A stretch of 6,731 nucleotides of DNA from Comamonadaceae bacterium (GTDB taxonomy: Bacteria; Pseudomonadota; Gammaproteobacteria; Burkholderiales; Burkholderiaceae_C): assembly GCA_947478935.1 (NCBI GenBank), contig CANJXV010000141.1:1-6731 (forward strand). Direction: 5' to 3'. Below are positions 1-5,404 of the stretch, piece by piece (within the stretch, counting starts at the first letter, position 1; every line of letters begins with the position of its first letter). The notes beneath the pieces were generated by a model that had not been told where the DNA came from, did no database searches, and worked only from the letters and a program-made list of their open reading frames with translations. The position numbers and the translations under genes are program-made.

Positions 1-129
1 ATGGGCGTGATCAGCTTTTACGATGTGGCCAAGGCTGTGGTGGATAGCCAGAACTTCGAAAACAAAATGCTCAAAGCCTACATCCGCGACTGGCCGGGGC
101 AGGAAGAGGGCGCAAAGCCCGCCAATTAA
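1..129 (+). CDS. CBS-domain protein, C-terminal fragment
   Basis: The reading frame is open from the first base to TAA at 127-129 and encodes 42 residues. It begins with MGVISFYDVAKAVVD, which matches the last beta-strand and helix of a CBS domain (pattern G-V-I-S-x-x-D-V), and continues with a helical tail rich in charged residues (KMLKAYIRDWP). The ATG at position 1 is almost certainly an internal methionine, because a CBS protein needs the preceding strands and usually a second CBS repeat, which would lie upstream of the window. Stand-alone tandem-CBS proteins of about 145 residues are common in betaproteobacteria and usually bind adenine nucleotides; the ligand here cannot be read from the fragment. 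The stop codon is 30 bases before aroC on the same strand. A larger protein with a C-terminal CBS pair is also possible. Confidence 0.8.
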   Translation: MGVISFYDVAKAVVDSQNFENKMLKAYIRDWPGQEEGAKPAN

Positions 130-144
130 GCCGCCCCGCCGCTC

Positions 145-153
145 AGGGATAAT
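145..153 (+). promoter_or_regulatory. Possible -10 element or ribosome-binding site of aroC
   Basis: Two overlapping signals precede the aroC ATG at 160. AGGGA (145-149) could act as a weak Shine-Dalgarno sequence with a 10-base spacer. GATAAT (148-153) matches the sigma-70 -10 consensus TATAAT at five of six positions and lies exactly at -12 to -7 relative to the A of the ATG, which would put transcription initiation at the start codon itself. No convincing -35 box is seen near 125-130. Sequence alone cannot separate the two readings. Confidence 0.35.
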
Positions 154-159
154 CGCCCC

Positions 160-1245
160 ATGAGCGGAAACACCTTTGGACACCTCTTCGCAGTCACCAA
201 CTTTGGTGAATCCCACGGCCCGGCCATTGGGTGCGTGATTGACGGCTGCCCTCCGGGCATGGAATTGAGTGAGGGCGATATTCAGGGTGACCTAGATCGG
301 CGCCGCCCTGGCACCAGTCGCCACGTCACCCAGCGGCAAGAGCCTGACCAAGTACAAATACTCAGCGGCGTGTACGAAGGCAAGACCACCGGAACGCCGA
401 TTGCCCTCTTGATACAGAACACAGATCAACGCAGTAAAGATTACGGCAACATCGTGGAAACCTTCCGCCCGGGACATGCTGATTTCACCTACTTCCGAAA
501 ATACGGCTTGCGCGACCCGCGTGGCGGTGGGCGTTCATCTGCGCGGATGACGGCGCCCATGGTGGCTGCCGGTGCGGTTGCTAAAAAGTGGTTGCTCGCC
601 CACTGCGGCACCCATTTTCGCGGCTGCATGACGCAGTTAGGCGACATGCCCATAGGCTTTGAAAGCTGGGATCATGTGCCGCACAACCCGTTTTTTGCGC
701 CGCTCGCCGATGTGCAGGCGCTGGAAGACTATATGGACGCGTTGCGCAAGTCCGGCGATTCGTGTGGCGCGCGCATCCGCGTCACCGCCACAAACATGCC
801 GGTAGGCCTGGGCCAGCCTTTGTATGACAAGCTAGACGCCGATATTGCCTACGCCATGATGGGCATCAATGCCGTCAAAGGCGTCGAAATTGGCGCCGGG
901 TTTGCCAGCGTGGCGCAGCGCGGCAGCGTGCACGGCGACTCGCTGACGCCGACCGGCTTTGCCAGCAATAACGCCGGTGGCGTATTGGGCGGCATCAGCA
1001 CCGGGCAGGATTTGGAAGTCAGTATCGCTATCAAGCCCACCAGCTCCATAATCACGCCGCGCGACACCGTGGACGTGCAAGGCAACCCAACCCAGGTGGT
1101 GACCAAGGGCCGCCACGATCCTTGTGTAGGCATACGCGCCACCCCGATTGCCGAGGCCATGCTGGCCCTGGTGGTGATGGAACATGTGTTGCAGCACCGT
1201 GCGCAATGCGGACAGGTTCCCGGTGCTTTGCATAAGCTACCCTGA
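160..1245 (+). CDS. aroC: Chorismate synthase
   Basis: The 361-residue protein has the same length as the E. coli enzyme. It converts 5-enolpyruvylshikimate-3-phosphate to chorismate, the last step of the shikimate pathway, in the cytoplasm and with reduced FMN as cofactor. The first family signature, GESHGPAIGCVIDGCP, starts at residue 16 and carries catalytic His19. The second conserved histidine is His106 in RPGHAD. The FMN/substrate loop GGGRSSAR follows at about residues 122-129, and the C-terminal signature GRHDPCVGIRATPIAEAM lies near residues 317-334. The ATG at 160 gives MSGNTFGHLF, which aligns with the usual MxGNTxGxLF start, so the start is secure. Translation initiation is unusual: the upstream bases hold only a weak AGGGA and a -10-like GATAAT. 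aroQ follows after 78 bases on the same strand. Nothing is missing or broken. Confidence 0.98.
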   Translation: MSGNTFGHLFAVTNFGESHGPAIGCVIDGCPPGMELSEGDIQGDLDRRRPGTSRHVTQRQEPDQVQILSGVYEGKTTGTPIALLIQNTDQRSKDYGNIVETFRPGHADFTYFRKYGLRDPRGGGRSSARMTAPMVAAGAVAKKWLLAHCGTHFRGCMTQLGDMPIGFESWDHVPHNPFFAPLADVQALEDYMDALRKSGDSCGARIRVTATNMPVGLGQPLYDKLDADIAYAMMGINAVKGVEIGAGFASVAQRGSVHGDSLTPTGFASNNAGGVLGGISTGQDLEVSIAIKPTSSIITPRDTVDVQGNPTQVVTKGRHDPCVGIRATPIAEAMLALVVMEHVLQHRAQCGQVPGALHKLP

Positions 1246-1323
1246 TAGCCGCTTGCAATTGCCCGTATCGGCCCGACCTCTGATGCTTGCCCCCGTGCCA
1301 CCCGACCTTTCCCCGGAGCGCCC

Positions 1324-1770
1324 ATGAAAACCGTGATGATTTTGAACGGCCCCAACCTAAACTTATTGGGTACGCGCGAGCCGCAGGTGTACGGCAGCCA
1401 AACCTTGGCTGACGTGCAAGCCTTGTGCGAGCGCGCCTGCGCGGCCAATGGTTTTGTCCTAGATTTCCGCCAAAGCAACCACGAAGGTGAATTGGTCGAT
1501 GCCCTGCACGAAGCCGGGCGCATGCACGCGGCAGGCACTTTAGCGGGAGTCGTGCTCAATGCCGGCGCTTACACGCACACCAGTGTGGCTCTTCACGACG
1601 CGATCAAAGGCACAGGCGTGACCTTGATAGAACTGCACATCAGCAATGTGCATGCGCGTGAAGCGTTCCGCCATCATTCTTATATTTCGACGGTAGCAAA
1701 AGCAGTGATGTGTGGGTTTGGCGTCAATGGCTACGCGCTGGCCGTGGCCGGGCTGGCTGGGATGCAATAA
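1324..1770 (+). CDS. aroQ: Type II 3-dehydroquinate dehydratase
   Basis: This 148-residue protein is of typical length for the small dodecameric type II dehydroquinases, which convert 3-dehydroquinate to 3-dehydroshikimate (third step of the shikimate pathway; also used in quinate breakdown). The N-terminal ILNGPNLNLLGTREP is diagnostic. The flexible lid carries Arg18 and the catalytic base Tyr23 (VYG). The acid histidine is His105 in ELHISNVHAREAFRHHS, with Arg112 following, and Asn79 sits in LNAGAYTHTS; these correspond to the known catalytic set. A GGAG at 1315-1318, five bases before the ATG, supports this start. It lies 78 bases after aroC and could be co-transcribed with it. The upstream spacer shows no clear terminator. 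The type II fold is unrelated to the type I enzyme (AroD) of enteric bacteria. Confidence 0.97.
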   Translation: MKTVMILNGPNLNLLGTREPQVYGSQTLADVQALCERACAANGFVLDFRQSNHEGELVDALHEAGRMHAAGTLAGVVLNAGAYTHTSVALHDAIKGTGVTLIELHISNVHAREAFRHHSYISTVAKAVMCGFGVNGYALAVAGLAGMQ

Positions 1771-1818
1771 AGGCACGTTGCATTTTTGCCTCAGAAGATA
1801 GTTTTTTAGTTGGACTTG

Positions 1819-2592
1819 ATGACCCCTGTTTTGTATGTTTCCCACGGCGCACCGCTATTTGCCCTAGACCCTGGCGCTAGCGGCGCCGCTCTGCAGGCGT
1901 TTGCTGAGGGCTTGGAGACCCAGCCCAAGGCAGTGGTCATCATGTCGCCACATTGGATGCCGCGCAGCCCCGCCGTGATGACCAGCGCGCAACCAGATAC
2001 TTTGCACGACTTTGGCGGTTTTCCCGAGGCTTTGTATCAATTGCAATACCCCGCACCTGGCGCTCCTGCGCTGGCGGCGCGCGTAATCGACCTGTTGGGC
2101 CAAGCAGGCATCAATGCCGTAGGGGACGCGCAGCGGCCCTTAGACCATGGCGCCTGGGTGCCTTTGATGCATATGTTTGCCGACGCGCAAGTGCCGGTTC
2201 TGCAAGTGGCCTTGCCCCAGCGCGCGGGCCCGCGCGAGGTCTATGCCATGGGCGCGGCATTGCAATCACTGCGCGAGCAGGGCGTTTTGCTGATTGGGTC
2301 TGGCGGCATGACGCACAACCTGGGCGAGTTTGCCGGGCCGGGTGTGCCCACCGCCCCCTATGTGCTCGAATTTTCGCGTTGGGTGGAGACGCAGATTGCG
2401 CACAGTGACATGCAAGCGCTGTGGGACTACCGCCAGCGCGCTCCACATGCCCAGCGCGCTCATCCCATCGAAGACCATTTTTTGCCGCTCTTTTTTGCGC
2501 TGGGCGCGGGTGGTCGGCAAAGCAAGGCGCATTATTTGAGCCGCGAGGTGCTCTACGGCATGCTGGCGATGGACAGTTTTTACTTGCAGTAA
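1819..2592 (+). CDS. DODA-type class III extradiol ring-cleavage dioxygenase homologue
   Basis: The 257-residue protein belongs to the LigB superfamily of metal-dependent extradiol dioxygenases, in the subgroup that includes plant 4,5-DOPA dioxygenase and E. coli YgiD. The family opens catecholic rings next to the hydroxyl pair; the natural substrate of most bacterial members is unknown. Visible motifs are VSHGAP (His9) and SPHW (His45), giving the first two metal ligands, then LDHGAWVPL (His110), GSGGMTHNL (His166), and HPIEDHFLPLFFALG (His215, His220). No signal peptide or membrane segment is present. I chose ATG 1819 over the in-frame TTG at 1810 because it gives the usual MTPVLYVSHGAP start and has GGA at 1812-1814 upstream. 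It begins 48 bases after aroQ and may share its transcript. The family call is firm; the reaction is not. Confidence 0.9.
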   Translation: MTPVLYVSHGAPLFALDPGASGAALQAFAEGLETQPKAVVIMSPHWMPRSPAVMTSAQPDTLHDFGGFPEALYQLQYPAPGAPALAARVIDLLGQAGINAVGDAQRPLDHGAWVPLMHMFADAQVPVLQVALPQRAGPREVYAMGAALQSLREQGVLLIGSGGMTHNLGEFAGPGVPTAPYVLEFSRWVETQIAHSDMQALWDYRQRAPHAQRAHPIEDHFLPLFFALGAGGRQSKAHYLSREVLYGMLAMDSFYLQ

Positions 2593-2676
2593 TACTTTAA
2601 ATATATCTCTCATCCTATTGAAATATATATATTTGTAGCGCATCCATCGGCCTAACCATTTGAAAGCGAGAACCCT
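2593..2676 (+). promoter_or_regulatory. AT-rich intergenic region with 14-bp palindrome
   Basis: This 84-base spacer is strikingly AT-rich against the GC-rich genes on both sides, especially between 2591 and 2635. It contains the perfect 14-bp palindrome AAATATATATATTT at 2621-2634, overlapping a TTGAAA (2618-2623) and a TATATT (2628-2633). These elements are not spaced as a standard -35/-10 pair, so I cannot name the exact promoter. The most likely role is a promoter and/or operator for the DsbA-like gene at 2677. No GC stem followed by a U-run is visible, so it does not look like an intrinsic terminator of the dioxygenase gene. Confidence 0.4.
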
Positions 2677-3336
2677 ATGTCCGTCAAAATGAAAATCGAC
2701 TTTGTCTCCGACGTCGCATGCCCCTGGTGTGCAGTTGGGCTGGGCGCTTTGGAACAGGCCATTGAACGACTGGGCGACGAGATCAAGGTGGAAATGCAGT
2801 TCCAGCCCTTTGAACTCAACCCCGATATGCCGCCGGGCGGGCAGGATTTGGACGAGCATTTGACCGAAAAATACGGCTCTACGCCAGAGCAGCGGGTGCA
2901 AATCCGTGACACCATTCGCCGCCGGGGCGAAGAGGTGGGCTTTACCTTCAGCCCGGAAGGCCGAGGCCGGATTTACAACACCTTGGACGCCCACCGCCTG
3001 CTGCATTGGGCCAAATACACTGGGCGCCCTGGCGCCCAATACACCCTGAAAAAAGCGCTGCTAGAGGCCTACCAGGGGCGGGCAGAGAATATTGAATCAC
3101 CCGAGGTGCTGCTCGCAGCCGTGGCGCAGGCCGGCTTACCAGTTGGCCAGGCACGCGCGATTTTGCAAAGCAAGGAATACGAAACCGAGGTCCGCGCGCT
3201 GGAGGACTTTTACCGCCGAGCCGGTATCCATGCAGTACCGGCGGTCATCATCAATGACCACCATTTGATCTCCGGCGGTCAGCCCGTTGAGGTGTTTGAA
3301 CGCGCCTTGCGCGAAATTGCGGTTGCCACGCTGTAA
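2677..3336 (+). CDS. DsbA-family (FrnE-like) thiol oxidoreductase
   Basis: This 219-residue protein has a thioredoxin-fold layout with a helical insertion. A beta-strand (KIDFVSD) leads into the redox motif CPWC at residues 15-18. The family sequence FELNPDMPPGG follows at about 46-55, then a helical domain at about 56-175, and the cis-proline loop HAVPAVIIN with Pro188, ending in ISGGQP and a final helix. This order is typical of the FrnE/2-hydroxychromene-2-carboxylate isomerase branch of the DsbA superfamily. The intact CxxC pair favours a redox or disulfide-isomerase role over the isomerases, which generally lack it. There is no signal peptide, so it should act in the cytoplasm. The start at ATG 2677 is preceded only by a weak purine stretch (AAAGCGAGAA); an in-frame ATG at 2689 is possible. 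The stop lies 14 bases from the convergent radical SAM gene. Confidence 0.92.
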   Translation: MSVKMKIDFVSDVACPWCAVGLGALEQAIERLGDEIKVEMQFQPFELNPDMPPGGQDLDEHLTEKYGSTPEQRVQIRDTIRRRGEEVGFTFSPEGRGRIYNTLDAHRLLHWAKYTGRPGAQYTLKKALLEAYQGRAENIESPEVLLAAVAQAGLPVGQARAILQSKEYETEVRALEDFYRRAGIHAVPAVIINDHHLISGGQPVEVFERALREIAVATL

Positions 3337-3350
3337 GACGGCTAGAGCCT

Positions 3351-5348
3351 TCAAGTATTGAATGGGGCCTGCGCTAAAGCGCGGGTAATGGAATTACGTT
3401 TGATGCGCGTCTTGGGGCAGGGAGCATCCAAATCAAACCAAGTGCGCACATCTTCTTCCAGCCCTAAGCCGTGCATAAAGTTGTACATCGCTTTTTTCAG
3501 GCCCAAACCTAGTTGCCCGTGGTCCACACCGGTCGGGTCGCTAAAGCTAATGTCGTTGCGGCCAAAACCTTCAAATGCGGTTTCCTCCAGTGCCACGCCG
3601 TAAGCCGCCGGGTTCAAGCCCACCGGCGAATGCACGGTACACGTAAAGCGATGGAAAAATCCACTTTGGATGCAGCCGCTTTCAAACAATTGGCGCACGT
3701 ACTCCAGCGCGTCTACCGTCTCTTGCACTGTCTGGGTGGGAAAGCCATACATCAGGTAGGCATGTACCAAAATGCCGGCCTCTGAAAAGCCCTTGGTCAC
3801 GCGCGCCACTTGCTCCACCGTCACGCCTTTTTGCATGAGGGCCAGCAGCCGGTCTGAGGCCACTTCTAGCCCGCCGGACATGGCGATACAGCCACTTTGG
3901 GCCAACAGTTCGGCTAGCTGTGGCGTGAAGCTCTTTTCAAACCGAATATTGCCCCACCAGGAAATAGGCAGCTTGCGCCGCAGTAGTTCCTGCGCCAGCG
4001 CCTTGAGCATTTTAGGTGGCGCGGCCTCATCGACAAAATGAAAACCGGTTTGCCCTGTCTCAGCCACGATGGCTTCGATGCGGTCCACCAGCGTCTGCGC
4101 AGTGGCGGTTTCGTAGCGACCAATGTAGTCCAGGCTGACATCGCAAAAACTGCATTTTTTCCAGTAGCAGCCCTGGGCGATCGTCAGCTTGTTCCAGCGC
4201 CCATCGCTCCACAAACGGTGCATGGGGTTGAGCATGTCCAATAGCGACAAATACCGGTCTAGCACCAGGCCGTCCCAGGTGGGCGTGCCGACGTCCTCGA
4301 ACGCAATATCGGGTTCTTGCCATTGCATCAGGCGCACCGCGTGGCTGCTTGCCTCGCGCACAAACGTTCGCACCAGGCGTTCTGCGGATCGCTTGCCTTG
4401 CAGGTGCTCTAGCAGCGCAAGCAAGGGGCGCTCGCCGGCGTCCAGGCAGACAAAGTCCACGTAATCAAACACGCGTGGCTCGCTCAACGTTCGTAATTCG
4501 GTGTTCACGTATCCGCCACCCAAAGCAATGCGCACTTTGGGGTTATGCGCCTTAATGCTTTGCGCGATACGCAGCGCACCGTACATAGCGCCAGGGAAGG
4601 GGACCGATAGGACGACCACAGCGGGCTGGTGTTTTTGCAAAGCGGCCAGCGTCAATTCATGCAAGACCGTGTCCATCAAATTAGGCGCTTGCGCCAGGGC
4701 CTGGGCCAAGGGCTCAAAGCTGCTTTGGCTGGCTGCCAGCGACTCGCCATAGCGGACAAATTCAAAGCGCGGATCGACGGCATCGCGCAGCACGTCGGCC
4801 AGGTCATTGAGGTAGAGCGTGGCCAAATGGCGCGCCTTGTCGTTTTGCCCCAGCGTACCAAAAGCCCAGGCCAGCGGGTCCGGCGCCTCGCCGTCGCCAT
4901 AGACATCGAGCGCGGCAAAGCGCGGGCCTTCTGGCAAAAATCCGCGCCCCGCGATCCGGTGGCTGAGCGTTGAATCACGCCCCTGCAAAAATGCGATCAC
5001 TGGGGCAATCGTGCTCTGGTAATCCGCAAAGTTCTGCAAAAAACACTGCACGCTGGTGCTGCATTGTTTGGGCGCCAGCGTCTTGGCGACCTGATGCACT
5101 TGCTCTAGACCCTGCGGCGTGAGAAGCGCCAGCACCAAGTCCAGCGCCAAGTCTTCTTGCACCGCATCCACGCCGCGCGATCGCAAGAATCCGGTGAGGT
5201 AGGCGGTGGACGGGTAGGGCGTATTGAGCTGCGTCATCGGCGGGATGATGCTTAGCACGCGCAAGCTCGACGCGCCAGGCGCGCCTAAGGATTGGGGAAG
5301 ATTGGCCGGTACAGGCGCGCTTGGCTGCGTCAAGGCGGCCCCGCCCAC
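3351..5348 (-). CDS. B12-binding-domain-like radical SAM protein
   Basis: The protein has 665 residues counted from GTG 5348. The N-terminal part looks like a split cobalamin-binding Rossmann fold: LRVLSIIPP from residue 29, a largely helical insertion at about 78-235, then VVVLSVPFPG and IALGGGYVN followed by VDFVCLDAGERPL near 294-308. The DxHxxG cobalt-ligand motif is absent. The radical SAM domain at about 386-570 has AQGCYWKKCSFC with Cys394, Cys399 and Cys402, a C-x4-C-x2-C spacing, then FVDEAAPPKM, SGGLEVASDRLLALM and AYLMYGFPTQT, all typical of the B12-associated radical SAM TIM barrel. The product and substrate are unknown. The start is uncertain: TTG 5357 lies inside a terminator stem and is rejected. 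GTG 5348, TTG 5333 and TTG 5264 remain; ATG 5237 would delete the first strand. The first ~28 residues are Ala/Pro-rich and may be non-coding. Translated in full, with no frameshift. Confidence 0.88.
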   Translation of the reverse strand: MGGAALTQPSAPVPANLPQSLGAPGASSLRVLSIIPPMTQLNTPYPSTAYLTGFLRSRGVDAVQEDLALDLVLALLTPQGLEQVHQVAKTLAPKQCSTSVQCFLQNFADYQSTIAPVIAFLQGRDSTLSHRIAGRGFLPEGPRFAALDVYGDGEAPDPLAWAFGTLGQNDKARHLATLYLNDLADVLRDAVDPRFEFVRYGESLAASQSSFEPLAQALAQAPNLMDTVLHELTLAALQKHQPAVVVLSVPFPGAMYGALRIAQSIKAHNPKVRIALGGGYVNTELRTLSEPRVFDYVDFVCLDAGERPLLALLEHLQGKRSAERLVRTFVREASSHAVRLMQWQEPDIAFEDVGTPTWDGLVLDRYLSLLDMLNPMHRLWSDGRWNKLTIAQGCYWKKCSFCDVSLDYIGRYETATAQTLVDRIEAIVAETGQTGFHFVDEAAPPKMLKALAQELLRRKLPISWWGNIRFEKSFTPQLAELLAQSGCIAMSGGLEVASDRLLALMQKGVTVEQVARVTKGFSEAGILVHAYLMYGFPTQTVQETVDALEYVRQLFESGCIQSGFFHRFTCTVHSPVGLNPAAYGVALEETAFEGFGRNDISFSDPTGVDHGQLGLGLKKAMYNFMHGLGLEEDVRTWFDLDAPCPKTRIKRNSITRALAQAPFNT

Positions 5349-5376
5349 AAAAAACAAGTGCCCACGACGGGCACTT
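5349..5376 (-). terminator. Intrinsic terminator after the ETF-QO gene
   Basis: Read on the minus strand, AAGTGCCC (5376-5369), a five-base loop GTCGT and GGGCACTT (5363-5356) form a perfect 8-bp stem, followed by one G and six T (5354-5349). This is a textbook Rho-independent terminator. It lies 28 bases after the ETF-QO stop codon and points in the transcription direction of that gene. It also lies directly before the radical SAM coding region on the same strand, so it may act as an attenuator for that gene. Confidence 0.88.
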
Positions 5377-5404
5377 CGGCTAAAGGCAGGTTGGGCATAA
5401 CGCC

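Noticed and set aside
160..1245. Substitutions in the chorismate synthase loop (RDPRGGGRSSARMT versus RDYRGGGRSSARET in E. coli)
   Set aside because: The changed positions are not the catalytic residues; all key histidines and the SSAR core are intact, so an active enzyme is expected.
849..1559. Long minus-strand frame of 236 codons opposite aroC and aroQ
   Set aside because: It lies antisense to two genes with full catalytic motifs, and its translation shows no recognisable domain. GC-rich codon bias creates such frames.
1762..1791. Weak hairpin ATGCAA/TTGCAT followed by four T, and an alternative AGGCA/TGCCT, after aroQ
   Set aside because: The stems are only 5-6 bp and mutually exclusive, the first is AT-rich and overlaps the aroQ stop, and the T-run is short. 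It is too weak to call a terminator.
1810..1818. TTG start nine bases upstream for the dioxygenase gene
   Set aside because: ATG 1819 is the better codon, has GGA upstream at a short spacing, and gives the N-terminus normal for the family.
3021..3038. Inverted repeat TGGGCGCCCTGGCGCCCA inside the DsbA-like gene
   Set aside because: The 8-bp arms with a two-base centre are explained by ordinary codons for Gly-Arg-Pro-Gly-Ala in GC-rich DNA; nothing nearby suggests a site.
2266..3039. Minus-strand frame of 257 codons opposite the dioxygenase and DsbA-like genes
   Set aside because: It crosses two well-supported genes and the AT-rich spacer between them and shows no family motif, so it is a shadow frame.
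5349..5357. TTG 5357 as the radical SAM start
   Set aside because: The codon lies in the stem of an intrinsic terminator and the next codons are its U-tract, so it is unlikely to be translated.
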